This document shows, piece by piece, positions 1 to 8,332 of a stretch of DNA of 64,000 nt. The position numbers and the translations under genes were made by a program. The notes under the pieces are model-generated. The model searched no databases. It was not told where the DNA came from and saw nothing but the letters and a program-made list of their open reading frames with translations. The stretch is from positions 124,001 to 188,000 of the forward strand of contig NZ_JAQGLB010000007.1 in assembly GCF_027853965.1 (NCBI RefSeq), written 5' to 3'. Positions within the stretch are counted from its first letter, which is position 1, and each line of letters opens with the position of its first letter. Origin of the DNA: Saccharopolyspora indica (lineage in GTDB: Bacteria; Actinomycetota; Actinomycetes; Mycobacteriales; Pseudonocardiaceae).

Positions 1-182
<182 letters not shown>

Positions 183-196
183 CCGACGGCGAAAGC

Positions 197-232
197 GAAC
201 GGCCTGCGCACCCCGGGGTGCGCAGGCCGTTC
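197..232 (+). terminator. Terminator of leuA
   Basis: A perfect palindrome with 18-base arms (left arm begins GAACGGCCTG) and no unpaired loop bases. It starts 14 bases after the leuA stop and is followed by GTTTGTCC. The short U tract is typical of actinobacterial terminators. Confidence 0.85.
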
Positions 233-234
233 GT

Positions 235-277
235 TTGTCCACAGGCCTGTGGAGAACTGTGCACAGGCTGTGGACAA
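235..277. promoter_or_regulatory. Cluster of DnaA-box-like 9-mers
   Basis: TTGTCCACA at 235-243 on the plus strand, TTCTCCACA read on the minus strand at 248-256, and TTGTCCACA on the minus strand at 269-277. TTGTCCACA is the usual DnaA box of high-GC actinobacteria. The palindrome TGTGCACA sits between the last two boxes. No gene occupies this stretch. Confidence 0.55.
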
Positions 278-336
278 CTTGGGGAAAGTTGGGGACGGAC
301 CACTCGGCCCGGCCTTCTACCAGCGGTGATGACTGG

Positions 337-978
337 TCACGGAACCTTCGCGTCGGAGTCGGTCTGCTCCTGCTCCTCGGCTTCGTCCGCCTTCTCCGCG
401 CGGCGGCGCACCACGCGCACGATCAGCCAGCCGATCACCACCGTGACCAGCAGGGCGATCCAGGAGAACCGGTGGAACCACTGTCCCGCGACCAGGCCGA
501 ACACGTACGCCAGGGTGGTCACCGTGCCCGCCCAGGCGATGCCGCCGGTCGCGTTCGCGATCAGGAACTTGCGGTACTGCATGCCGAGGATGCCGGCCAG
601 CGGGCCGGCCAGGATGCGCAGCAGCGCGACGAACCGCCCGCCGAACACCGCCCAGGCGCCCCAGCGGTCGAACATCCGCTCGGCCTGCCGCACCGGCTTC
701 GGCCCGAAGTGCTTCGGCAGCTTGCGCCCGAGCCAGCCCAGCAGGTTCCGCCCGTAGCGCTTGCCGACCGCGTAGCCGATCGAATCGCCGATGATCGCCC
801 CGCTCGCCGCGACGATGCCGAGCACGATCGGGTTGACGATGCCCTGCGACGCGGCCACACCCGCGCTGACCAGCATGATCTCGCCGGGAAGCGGGATCCC
901 CACGCTCTCCAGGCCGATGATCAACCCCACGACGAGGTAGATCACCCCTGGCGGGACCGATTCCAGCAGTTCGATCAT
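337..978 (-). CDS. DedA family membrane protein
   Basis: A 213-residue integral membrane protein. Family marks are GIPLPGE near residues 27-33, the small-residue segment around GDSIGYAVGKRYG (65-77) and GGRFVALLR near 113-121, the F-x-G-R-x-x-x-x-R signature of DedA/SNARE-associated proteins. About four to five hydrophobic segments are visible, and the tail is strongly acidic. DedA proteins are implicated in lipid carrier flipping and envelope homeostasis; the substrate cannot be read here. The ATG at 978 was chosen because it puts the first hydrophobic segment at the N-terminus; the frame stays open far upstream but that part is not membrane-like. The gene is divergent from the enolase-superfamily gene. 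Confidence 0.85.
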   Translation of the reverse strand: MIELLESVPPGVIYLVVGLIIGLESVGIPLPGEIMLVSAGVAASQGIVNPIVLGIVAASGAIIGDSIGYAVGKRYGRNLLGWLGRKLPKHFGPKPVRQAERMFDRWGAWAVFGGRFVALLRILAGPLAGILGMQYRKFLIANATGGIAWAGTVTTLAYVFGLVAGQWFHRFSWIALLVTVVIGWLIVRVVRRRAEKADEAEEQEQTDSDAKVP

Positions 979-1170
979 CGAGGTCCGTTCCGGGTCGGGT
1001 TCCGCTCGGTCGTCGAGGCTGCGACCGGCCACCGGCCAGAGTACGTATCCGCAGCAGGTGCCGTCGCCGGGAACCCGAATACCGCGCACATCTCTGGCGC
1101 GGTCGCGCATCGGGTGTGACCGTAGCCACATCGAGCACCCGCTCGCGAATGTCCGCAGGGGGAGGGCATT

Positions 1171-2295
1171 TTGCGCATCATCGGCATTCGGCACATACCG
1201 GTCGTCGTGCCGTTCCGCGACGCGGAGCAGTGGCCGCCGGGACGGCGCGGGCTGGTCAGCGTGCTGATCGAGATCGACACCGACGAGGGGATCACCGGCA
1301 TCGGCGAGGCTCCGGCGCACCCGTCGGCGGACATCGTGCTGGCCGTGCTGCGCTCGGTCGAGCGCTTCGCCATCGGCGAGGACCCGTTCCGCACCGAGCG
1401 CATCGCGCGGCTCGGCGAGGTCGTCGGCACCTGGCACGCGGTGGGCACCACCAGCCCAGCGCTGGCCGCCATCGACATGGCCTGCTGGGACATCGTCGGC
1501 AAGGCCTGCGGCCAACCGCTGGTCAACCTCTTCGGCGGCGCGCTGCGCGAGGAGGTCGAATACCTGCACCAGATCCCGCCCGGCCCGCCCGACCGGATGC
1601 GGGACCTGGCCGCGCAGGGCGCCGCTGCCGGGTCCGAGAGCTTCCACGTGCGGGTCGGCGCCGATCTCGACACCGACGTGGAGCGGATCGCGGCCGTCCG
1701 GGACGGCATCGGACCCGGCCGGTCGATCCGCATCGACGCGGGCGAAGCCTGGTCACCCGCGACGGCGTTGCGGGCGTTGCGCGCCTTGGTGCCCTACGGC
1801 ATCGAGTTCGCCGGGCAACCGGTGCCCGCCCGCAACATCCCGGAGATGGCCCGGCTCCGCGCGCACACCGGCACTCCGCTGCTCGCCGGCCCGCTGTGCC
1901 GCGCCCAGCAGCTGGAGGTGATCCGGCACGGCGCGGCCGACGCGATCTCGGCGGACAACGCGCTGGACGGCGGGCTGCTGAACCTGAAGCGCTCGGCGGG
2001 CATCTGCCAGGCGGCGGGCATCCCGGTCATCAAGCACAGCCTCGGCGAGCTCGGCGTGGCCACCTGCGCGGCGGCGCACCTGATCGCGGCCACCCCGGGC
2101 TTCGACCACGCCAACCAGTCCTACCGCGCGCTGCTGTCCGACGACGTGCTCGTCGGCGGCCCGCTGCCGCACCGCAACGGCAGGCTGCGGGTCCCGGACG
2201 CACCGGGCATCGGGGTCGAGCTGGACCGCGACCGCCTGGCCCGCTACGCGGAGCTGCACCAGACGTCGGGCGAGGAGTTCGAGCCGGGGCCCTGA
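1171..2295 (+). CDS. Enolase-superfamily (mandelate racemase/muconate lactonizing) protein with altered active site
   Basis: 374 residues from a TTG start with a GGGGGAGGG ribosome site. The N-terminal capping domain and the AAIDMACWDIVGK motif (99-111) place it in the MR/MLE group of metal-dependent alpha-proton abstraction enzymes. Asp189 (RIDAGEAW) matches the first metal ligand. The second ligand, normally Glu in an E-Q-P motif, is Gly215 (AGQP). The third, normally Glu, falls in LLAGP (237-241), which has no acid. The usual K-x-K base motif reads H-V-R (159-161). The barrel appears complete, so this is either a divergent enzyme or a non-catalytic relative. It stands alone. Reaction unknown. 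Confidence 0.75.
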   Translation: MRIIGIRHIPVVVPFRDAEQWPPGRRGLVSVLIEIDTDEGITGIGEAPAHPSADIVLAVLRSVERFAIGEDPFRTERIARLGEVVGTWHAVGTTSPALAAIDMACWDIVGKACGQPLVNLFGGALREEVEYLHQIPPGPPDRMRDLAAQGAAAGSESFHVRVGADLDTDVERIAAVRDGIGPGRSIRIDAGEAWSPATALRALRALVPYGIEFAGQPVPARNIPEMARLRAHTGTPLLAGPLCRAQQLEVIRHGAADAISADNALDGGLLNLKRSAGICQAAGIPVIKHSLGELGVATCAAAHLIAATPGFDHANQSYRALLSDDVLVGGPLPHRNGRLRVPDAPGIGVELDRDRLARYAELHQTSGEEFEPGP

Positions 2296-2653
2296 GCAGG
2301 CGGGTCATACTGCGGTCGTAGTCGGTGACCACCGGAATCAGCGTCCAGTCCGGCCAACACACTCGACCAAAGACGGTACTGCGCGCGCCGTCCGTTCGGC
2401 AGCATGGCGTTACGTCGCGGGATGCCAAGCGACGCCCCTGGGGAACGGGGTCAGGGGGACGGGCCGGAGGGGCGGGGGAACAACGTCGGGGACCGGCCCT
2501 CCCTCTGTTTCCGGGGTCTGCGGTGTGCTCGGGCACCGGCGCCAACCGCACCTGATCGGCGGATGGCGCGGCCGGTTTGGGGTGGTGACGGAGCCGGTCG
2601 GGGACGGGCTGGGTCTGGGTTCAAAGCGGTAGGTGGCCGCCTCGTGGGGGTAG

Positions 2654-2726
2654 CGATTTCGCCTGAAATTGGCCGCGTTGTCGACGGAGCCTGCGGTGGC
2701 GAGGCCGCCAATTTCAAGCGAAATCG
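2654..2726. repeat. Long inverted repeat, hairpin 1
   Basis: Left arm 2654-2673 (CGATTTCGCCTGAAATTGGC) and right arm 2707-2726 pair at 19 of 20 positions around a 33-base loop. It shares its inner core TGAAATTGGC with hairpin 2, 98 bases downstream. Confidence 0.8.
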
Positions 2727-2823
2727 GCGAAGCTCGGCACCACCGGGGACGGCCGTGGACATGGTCAGGACCGTGCGTATCGCACCGGGCGCGGGCGGCC
2801 GTGCTTGTGGTGGCGACGTCAGA

Positions 2824-2895
2824 GTTTTCTCCTGAAATTGGCTGCGGTGCCAACCGCCGCTCGCCTCGCCAACGATGCCAATTTCATGAGAAAAC
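2824..2895. repeat. Long inverted repeat, hairpin 2
   Basis: Left arm 2824-2842 (GTTTTCTCCTGAAATTGGC) and right arm 2877-2895 pair at 18 of 19 positions around a 34-base loop. Same architecture, loop size and inner core as hairpin 1, but the outer arm differs. The A/T-rich arms stand out against the surrounding GC-rich sequence. Confidence 0.8.
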
Positions 2896-3102
2896 GCGCC
2901 CGCTCCACAAGCCGACCACCCCACATGATCCCCGAGGGCACCGAGGCACCGATCGCTGTGTCGAAACCACCACCCCACCGCGCGCTCCGTGCGAAAGGCG
3001 ACCCAAGTCCACCGCCGCGCGGCGGCGTTCCGGATCTTGCTCCGGAGGGCCCCGGCTGGAAGGTTCGGCGGTCGATCCGACCAATCCCGGGAGAGCGGCG
3101 GC

Positions 3103-3657
3103 ATGGGCGAGCAGAAGGAACGGATGCTGCGCGGTGAGTGGTACCTCGACGAACCGGACCTGGTCGAGGACCGGAAGCGCTGCTGGCGGGTGCTCGACAG
3201 GTTCAACGCGACCGGCGCGGACGACGACGCCGAGCGCCGGAAGCTCCTGGAGGAGCTGTTCGCCGAGTTCGGCCCCGGCGCCTGCGTCCTGCCGCGCTTC
3301 ACGTGCAGCTACGGCGCGCAGATCAGCATCGGCGCCAACAGCTTCGTCAACAACGACGCCCTCCTCATGGACGACGCCGCGATCACGATCGGCGAGGACG
3401 TCCGGATCGGTCCGCGGGCGCAGCTGCTCACCGCCCTGCACCCGCTGGAGGACCACGAGCGGCGTCGCGCCGGATGGGAACGGCCCGCCCCCATCACCAT
3501 CGGCGACAACGCCTGGCTCGGGGGCGGCGTGATCGTCTGCCCCGGCGTCAGCATCGGCGCGAACGCCGTCGTCGGCGCGGGCAGCGTGGTCGTCCGCGAC
3601 GTGCCCGAGCGCGTGTTCGCCGCGGGCAACCCGGCTCGGGTGATCCGGCAGCTCTGA
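3103..3657 (+). CDS. maa: Maltose/galactoside O-acetyltransferase (left-handed beta-helix)
   Basis: 184 residues, the usual length for maltose acetyltransferase. The N-terminus KERMLRGEWY followed by RKRCWRVLDRFNA matches the Maa cap domain. From about residue 75 the hexapeptide repeats of a left-handed beta-helix follow (ISIGANSFVN, ITIGEDVRIG, ITIGDNAWLG, VSIGANAVVG). The active-site His lies in LLTALHPLE. The enzyme transfers acetyl from acetyl-CoA to a sugar hydroxyl in the cytoplasm. ATG 3103 is preceded by GGGAGAGCGG. The frame is open upstream, but only the 184-residue form matches the family. Confidence 0.88.
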   Translation: MGEQKERMLRGEWYLDEPDLVEDRKRCWRVLDRFNATGADDDAERRKLLEELFAEFGPGACVLPRFTCSYGAQISIGANSFVNNDALLMDDAAITIGEDVRIGPRAQLLTALHPLEDHERRRAGWERPAPITIGDNAWLGGGVIVCPGVSIGANAVVGAGSVVVRDVPERVFAAGNPARVIRQL

Positions 3658-3667
3658 CCGGGCGCCG

Positions 3668-3713
3668 AGACGGGCGACGGCCCGGCCTCCGAGGCCGGGG
3701 GCCCGCCGCCGTC
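3668..3713. terminator. Bidirectional terminator between convergent genes
   Basis: Inner stem CCCGGCCTC (3681-3689) and GAGGCCGGG (3691-3699), with further outer pairing of GACGG with CCGTC. It lies between the convergent acetyltransferase and SDR stops. Confidence 0.7.
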
Positions 3714-3721
3714 CCGGTGGG

Positions 3722-4573
3722 TCAGGCGACCGTCACTCCGCCTTCGGTGGAGTCGGTGGAGCGGCTGAGCTCCTCCCAGGCGTCGAAGTCGTCCTGGACG
3801 CGCTGGCGCCCGGCAGCGACCAGGCGCAGCGCGTCCGAGCCGAGCAGGAGGTGCACGGGAGGCTTCGCCACGTCCAGGAGGCTGAGGATGGCCTCGCCCG
3901 CGCGATCGGGGTCGCCGATGCCCTGACCCGCGAGGGCCCGGCGGCGGTTCCGGATCGGGTCGAACAGCTCGTCGTAGTCGGCGATGCTGCGCGGTGCGCG
4001 GACCAGCGACCTGCCCGCCCAGTCGGTCTTGAACGCGCCGGGAGCCACCGCGGTGACCCGCACGCCGAACTGGGTGACCTCCTGGGCGAGGGTGTCGGTG
4101 ATGCCTTCCAGGGCGTGCTTGCTGCCCTCGTAGAACGCCAGGCCGGGGAAGGTGGTGTGCCCGCCCATCGAGGTGATGACGAAGATCTGGCCGTCGCGCC
4201 GCTCCCGCATGCCGGGCAGGACCGCCTTCACGGTCGCCACCGTGCCGAACACGTTGACCTCGAACTGCTGGCGCAGATCGGCCATCGAAGACTCCTCGAA
4301 GGTGCCTTCGAGCCCGTAACCGGCGTTGGCCACGAGCACGTCGATCTGGCCCATTTCCGCTTCGGCGGCCCGCACCACGGGGTCGATCCGGTCCGCGTCG
4401 GACAGGTCGAGGATGAAGGCCCGGGCGCGGTCGGGGTGCAGTGCCCGGAAGGCGGCCGCGTGCTGCTCGGTGCGCACGGTGCCCGCGACCCGGTGCCCGG
4501 CGGCCAGGGCCCGTCGGGCGATGGCCAGTCCGAGGCCGGTGCTGACGCCGGTGATCAGGAATGTCTTGCTCAC
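3722..4573 (-). CDS. Short-chain dehydrogenase/reductase (classical SDR)
   Basis: 283 residues. The cofactor motif TGVSTGLG is at 8-15, NAGYG near 87, the catalytic Ser in ITSMGG near 139, and YEGSK (Tyr and Lys) near 152. The length and the region after PGAFKTDW fit classical SDRs that use NAD(P)(H) on alcohols or ketones; the substrate is not visible. It lies 87 bases downstream of, and in the same direction as, an XRE regulator, so a shared transcript or local control is likely. Confidence 0.88.
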   Translation of the reverse strand: MSKTFLITGVSTGLGLAIARRALAAGHRVAGTVRTEQHAAAFRALHPDRARAFILDLSDADRIDPVVRAAEAEMGQIDVLVANAGYGLEGTFEESSMADLRQQFEVNVFGTVATVKAVLPGMRERRDGQIFVITSMGGHTTFPGLAFYEGSKHALEGITDTLAQEVTQFGVRVTAVAPGAFKTDWAGRSLVRAPRSIADYDELFDPIRNRRRALAGQGIGDPDRAGEAILSLLDVAKPPVHLLLGSDALRLVAAGRQRVQDDFDAWEELSRSTDSTEGGVTVA

Positions 4574-4660
4574 TGCGGGTGTCCTTTCGTGGATGGCTGC
4601 CAGGCCGCGGGCACGGCGGCATGGACCCCGCGGGATCGCGGGGCCGTGTTCGGGCGGAGG

Positions 4661-5533
4661 TCAGGCCTCGGCGGCGGTGTCCCGGGCGGTCGCGGCGGGT
4701 TCGCTGCCCCAGCTGGCCAGCAGTCGCAGTCGCTCCTGGGACGGCGAGCCGGGTGGCGCGCAGTAGGTGACGAGCGTGTGGCCCGGGTCGGCGACCGGCG
4801 TGAAGATCTCGTACTGCAGCTCCAGGTCACCGACGACGGGGTGGCGGAGCCGTTTGAGGCCGGTGCTGCGCTCCCGGACGCGGTGTTCGGACCACCACGC
4901 CGGGAACTCGGGCGAGCGCATCATCAGCTCGCCGATCAGGTTGGCGATGCGCTGGTTCCGCGGCTGGGCGGCGGCCGCCAGCCGCAAGCCGTGCACGTAG
5001 TCGCGGGCGACGCGTTCCCAGTCGCACCACACCAGGCGAGCGCGCGGATCCAGCAGCGTCCAACGAGCCATGCTGCGCTCCCGGCGCGGCAGCTCGGCCA
5101 CGTCGGGGAACAGCAACGCCCACAGCGCGTTCCCGCCGACGACGGTGAGGTTCCGGTCGCTGACGAAGGCAGGGGCCAGTTCCATCGCCTCCAGCAGCTG
5201 CCGCAGCGCCGGCCGCAGCCGCGCCGAGTGCTCGGCCGGGTCCTTGCGCCCGGCTGCGGTGCCCGCGAGGGCGAACAGGTGCCGCCGCTCGACGTCGTCG
5301 AACCGCAGCGCGTCGCAGAGGGCGTGCAGCACCTGTTCGGACGGCTGCCGGGCGCGGCCCTGCTCCAGGCGGGTGTAGTACTCGGTGCTCACCCCGGCCA
5401 GCTGCGCGACCTCACCGCGCCGCAGACCGGTGACCCGGCGACCGGCGCCGAACTCGACCGGCAGACCGATCTCGTCCGGCGTGAGCCCGGCGCGGCGGGC
5501 CCGCAGGAAGTCGCCCAAGTCGTTGTCGCCCAT
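4661..5533 (-). CDS. XRE-family regulator with MmyB-like ligand-binding domain
   Basis: 290 residues. A helix-turn-helix lies at about 35-75 (GLRRGEVAQLAGVSTEYYTRLEQGR). A C-terminal domain of about 160 residues follows, with DRNLTVVGGNALWALLF and the tail motif GDLELQYEIFTPV typical of MmyB-like regulators. Such proteins commonly sit beside an SDR and repress it in actinobacteria; the SDR directly downstream fits that pattern (inference). ATG 5533 gives the standard N-terminus MGDNDLGDFLRARR. The longer open frame upstream is not family-like. Confidence 0.88.
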   Translation of the reverse strand: MGDNDLGDFLRARRAGLTPDEIGLPVEFGAGRRVTGLRRGEVAQLAGVSTEYYTRLEQGRARQPSEQVLHALCDALRFDDVERRHLFALAGTAAGRKDPAEHSARLRPALRQLLEAMELAPAFVSDRNLTVVGGNALWALLFPDVAELPRRERSMARWTLLDPRARLVWCDWERVARDYVHGLRLAAAAQPRNQRIANLIGELMMRSPEFPAWWSEHRVRERSTGLKRLRHPVVGDLELQYEIFTPVADPGHTLVTYCAPPGSPSQERLRLLASWGSEPAATARDTAAEA

Positions 5534-5752
5534 GCCTCGAGTCTGCTCCGCGCCCGGACGATCACCAAGGGCGTGGCTGGCCCTGCCAGTACTACGCAGC
5601 AGGTCGGGCGTTCGGGTTCTTCCGCTGGGCGAGGCGTGTGAAGTTGTGGCGGCCGCCGTTGCCCGAACCACCCGATCGGTGTACCGAACTTGATGATGGG
5701 TGGCGCACGGGGTTCAGTCAGGCACCGGAAAGACCGCAGTGCCGAGGTGAAC

Positions 5753-5959
5753 ATGTGGCCGATCGAAGACCCGTGCGAGCAGTTGCGGTGGCGCATCCCG
5801 TGCCGCCCGCCCGCGACCGAGAACGTGTCCGTGCTGGTGGTGGGTGATCGGGTCGCCGTCGTGCTGCCGCCGGGGGAAACGCTGGTGTTCACCGCGGACG
5901 AGGCCGACGGGCTCGCCGCGCTGCTCGACAAGGCCGTCGGGTTCGCCACGAACCGGTAG
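5753..5959 (+). CDS. Small hypothetical protein
   Basis: 68 residues from ATG 5753, which follows GAGGTGAAC. The middle part alternates hydrophobic and charged residues (VSVLVVGDRVAVVLPP), suggesting a small beta-sheet protein, followed by an Ala/Leu/Asp helix. No family recognised. Its stop lies 11 bases before the start of the next gene, so the two are almost certainly co-transcribed and perhaps functionally linked. An in-frame ATG upstream at 5690 has no ribosome site. Confidence 0.65.
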   Translation: MWPIEDPCEQLRWRIPCRPPATENVSVLVVGDRVAVVLPPGETLVFTADEADGLAALLDKAVGFATNR

Positions 5960-5970
5960 GAGGGTGCCGC

Positions 5971-7605
5971 GTGGGACTGATCGACACCGACCTCAGCTTC
6001 GATCCGCGCGACCCCTACTTCCCCGCCCCCGGCGCGACCGGCGTCGAGTGGGCACTGCAGGTGTTCACCACCACCAACGGGTACGGCCTCGACGCCGGTG
6101 CCCGGCTCAGCGACGACCGGCGGCACCTGCACGCCGACCGGTACTCCCGGCTCGGCCAGCAGCAACCGGTGGCGGCGGGTTCGGTCGACGTCGAGGTGAC
6201 CGACGACGGCGGCGTACTCCAGTGGTCGATCGCGGCGCGCCACGCGGAGCCGATCAAGTCCGTCAAGCTGCTGCTGCGCGGTCTGCCGCCCGAGCAGCTG
6301 CGCGCCGGGTGGTGGGCGCCGAACACCGGGCGCGGCTGGGCGCACGGCGTCGACGGCCGGCGGTTCCAGCTCGAATACCCGGGCCCGGACTGGGCGACGC
6401 CGTGGGTGGCCGCGGGCACCGAGCAGAGCGGGTTCGTGCTCAGCGTCCGGGATCCGCTGGTGCGGCGGCAGATCCTGCACGTCCACCAGCCGCGCTACGC
6501 GCCGGGCCCGATCGCGGAGCTGGTGCACCTGCCGATGGCCAGCGCGCGCACGACCAGCTACCAGGTGCCGCCGATCCGCCTCCGGCTCGGCACCGACGCG
6601 CGCACCGCGGACGCCGACCTGGACGAGCACATGACCTTCGTGGAGCGCGTCCACGACCTGCGGCCCTGGCGCACCCGGCCGGACGTGCCGGCGTGGATGC
6701 GCGACATCGCGCTGGTGGTGACGTTGCACGGCCAGCACTGGACGGGCTACGTGTTCAACACGTTCCCGCAGATGGCCGAGGCGCTGAGCTTCGTCGCGCA
6801 GCACATCGAACCGCACCGCGTGCTCGCCTACCTGCCCGGCTGGGAAGGCCGCTACTACTACGACTACCCGCGGTACCGCCCCGGCGAGGACATGGGCGGC
6901 GCCGAGGGTTTCGCCGCGCTCACCCGCTTCGCGCGGCAGCTGGGCGTGCGGCTGATGCCGATGTACGGCGGGCACGGGGCGAACGTCGTCCAGTACCCGC
7001 CGTGGGAGCAGGCCGTGCTGCGCAACGACACCGACCGGTACGCGGAGCTGCTGAACCGGCCGGACTGGGACGGCGACCGGGTCGGCGAGGGCGACCAGGT
7101 GTTCCTCAACCCCGGCGAACCGCGGTTCCGCGCGCACCTGGTGGAGTCGATCTCCGCGACGGTGCGCGACTTCGGCGTCGACGCGGCGTTCCTGGACACC
7201 CTCGGCTTCTGGTTCAACGATCCGCGCCACGACGTGGTCGAGGGCTACCGGCAGCTGGTCGGCGAGCTGCGCGACCGCCACCCCGAGCTGGTGCTGGCGG
7301 TGGAGGGCTGGTGGGACGCCCTGTCGGCGGTCTTCCCGCTGAGCCAGCAGTGGTACGGCATGGACCGCGACCTGCGCAGACCCCGCGTGCTCACCCGCTA
7401 CGCCCGCACCACCGCCCACCTCGCGGAGGGCACTCCTGGCCCGGGCAGCACGGGCGTGCACGAGAAGGGCTTCCTGCACCGCCCGGCCGACGTCTTCCAC
7501 GAGGGCCACATCCCGGTCGTCGGCATCGTGGACACGACGCTGCCCGCCCAGGCCGACGAGGTCGCCGCGATCTGCCGCTGGGCCGCCGAGCACGCCCCGG
7601 CCTAG
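5971..7605 (+). CDS. Putative glycoside-hydrolase-like TIM-barrel protein
   Basis: 544 residues from GTG 5971 with GGAGGGTGCC before it. The first roughly 200 residues look like a beta-sandwich. From about 230 the pattern is that of a TIM-barrel glycosidase: WEGRYYYDYPRYRPGE, GVRLMPMYGGHGANVVQY, VDAAFLDTLGFWFND and LAVEGWWDAL. The Asp in FLDTLG and the Glu in VEGWW are candidate catalytic acids by position at barrel strand ends; this is inference. No signal peptide is evident, so it is probably cytoplasmic. The family is not one I can name. Confidence 0.6.
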   Translation: MGLIDTDLSFDPRDPYFPAPGATGVEWALQVFTTTNGYGLDAGARLSDDRRHLHADRYSRLGQQQPVAAGSVDVEVTDDGGVLQWSIAARHAEPIKSVKLLLRGLPPEQLRAGWWAPNTGRGWAHGVDGRRFQLEYPGPDWATPWVAAGTEQSGFVLSVRDPLVRRQILHVHQPRYAPGPIAELVHLPMASARTTSYQVPPIRLRLGTDARTADADLDEHMTFVERVHDLRPWRTRPDVPAWMRDIALVVTLHGQHWTGYVFNTFPQMAEALSFVAQHIEPHRVLAYLPGWEGRYYYDYPRYRPGEDMGGAEGFAALTRFARQLGVRLMPMYGGHGANVVQYPPWEQAVLRNDTDRYAELLNRPDWDGDRVGEGDQVFLNPGEPRFRAHLVESISATVRDFGVDAAFLDTLGFWFNDPRHDVVEGYRQLVGELRDRHPELVLAVEGWWDALSAVFPLSQQWYGMDRDLRRPRVLTRYARTTAHLAEGTPGPGSTGVHEKGFLHRPADVFHEGHIPVVGIVDTTLPAQADEVAAICRWAAEHAPA

Positions 7606-7719
7606 CGCGCCGGCGTGTTACGAGATCCGGACATCGCCCCAACGCCGCCAAGACATCCGCTCGCGAGGATCGAACGCGTCCACGAGGACACCTGGCGAAC
7701 GATGAGAGGCGGAACAACC

Positions 7720-8139
7720 GTGAAGCGCAAGAACATCAAGCGGGGCACGCTGGCCGGTGCCGGTATCGCGATCGCGCTGGTCGCCGCGGGCGGCGTGGCC
7801 TTCGCGACGGCGGGCGGGCAGGGCACCGCCGTGACCGACCCGGGTTCGAAGCCGGTGAACCTCCGCATCACCGCGGTGGACTACGAGATCTCGCACGTCG
7901 GGTGGAGCGCCGAGGGCCAAGGGGGGCTCGGCACGCTCGTCGAACCCAACTCGGTCGTGGAGCTGCGCAGCTACGACTGGCCCGGCCACGACATCACCGA
8001 CGAGCAGTTCTACGTCACCAACGCCGCAGGTGAGCGCGAGCTGATCGCGAGCTACCCGCAGCCCGCCGATGGCCAGCTGCTGGACTGCGTCGCTTCCGGC
8101 ACCGCGGACGAGCCCGAGGTCGAGTGCACCTCGAAGTGA
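7720..8139 (+). CDS. Secreted or membrane-anchored hypothetical protein
   Basis: 139 residues. The N-terminus VKRKNIKRGTLAG followed by a 20-residue hydrophobic stretch ending at FATAGG is a signal peptide or signal anchor. The remainder is acidic, with a DYEISHVGWSAEG segment and two Cys near the C-terminus (LLDCVASG and VECTSK) that could pair outside the cell. GTG 7720 is chosen because GAGAGGCGG precedes it by eight bases; the ATG at 7702 is less well placed. No family recognised. It precedes alr by about 190 bases on the same strand. Confidence 0.6.
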   Translation: MKRKNIKRGTLAGAGIAIALVAAGGVAFATAGGQGTAVTDPGSKPVNLRITAVDYEISHVGWSAEGQGGLGTLVEPNSVVELRSYDWPGHDITDEQFYVTNAAGERELIASYPQPADGQLLDCVASGTADEPEVECTSK

Positions 8140-8332
8140 CGCAGCAGACCGGGTGGGGGCCGTGCCGCCCTCACCCCGTCCGTCCTTTGCGGACTTGTTG
8201 CGCGCTCGGACATCAGTGCCGGGACATTCGCGCACGCATCGGAAGAGAACGTTGAACACCGGTCGCTGCCGTTGGAAGTGTGCCAGTCGACCTCGAACCG
8301 ACCTGATCCAACAGGATCGAGCAACGAGACAC

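Larger units (their letters stand above)
2296..3102. other. 807-base stretch without a convincing gene
   Basis: No open frame here has a ribosome site together with recognisable protein. Open frames on both strands are antisense or GC-driven, with Arg/Pro/Gly-rich translations. The stretch holds two large tandem hairpins (2654-2726 and 2824-2895) and the short leader of the acetyltransferase gene. Confidence 0.6.

Noticed and set aside
337-1647. 436-residue reading frame upstream-extending the DedA protein
   Set aside because: Only the part from 978 onward resembles DedA; the upstream part overlaps the divergent enolase-type gene and is low-complexity.
2404-2835. Open frames of 140-290 residues in the 2.3-3.0 kb gap
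   Set aside because: No ribosome site, biased Arg/Pro/Gly composition, mutually overlapping on both strands, and they run across large hairpins.
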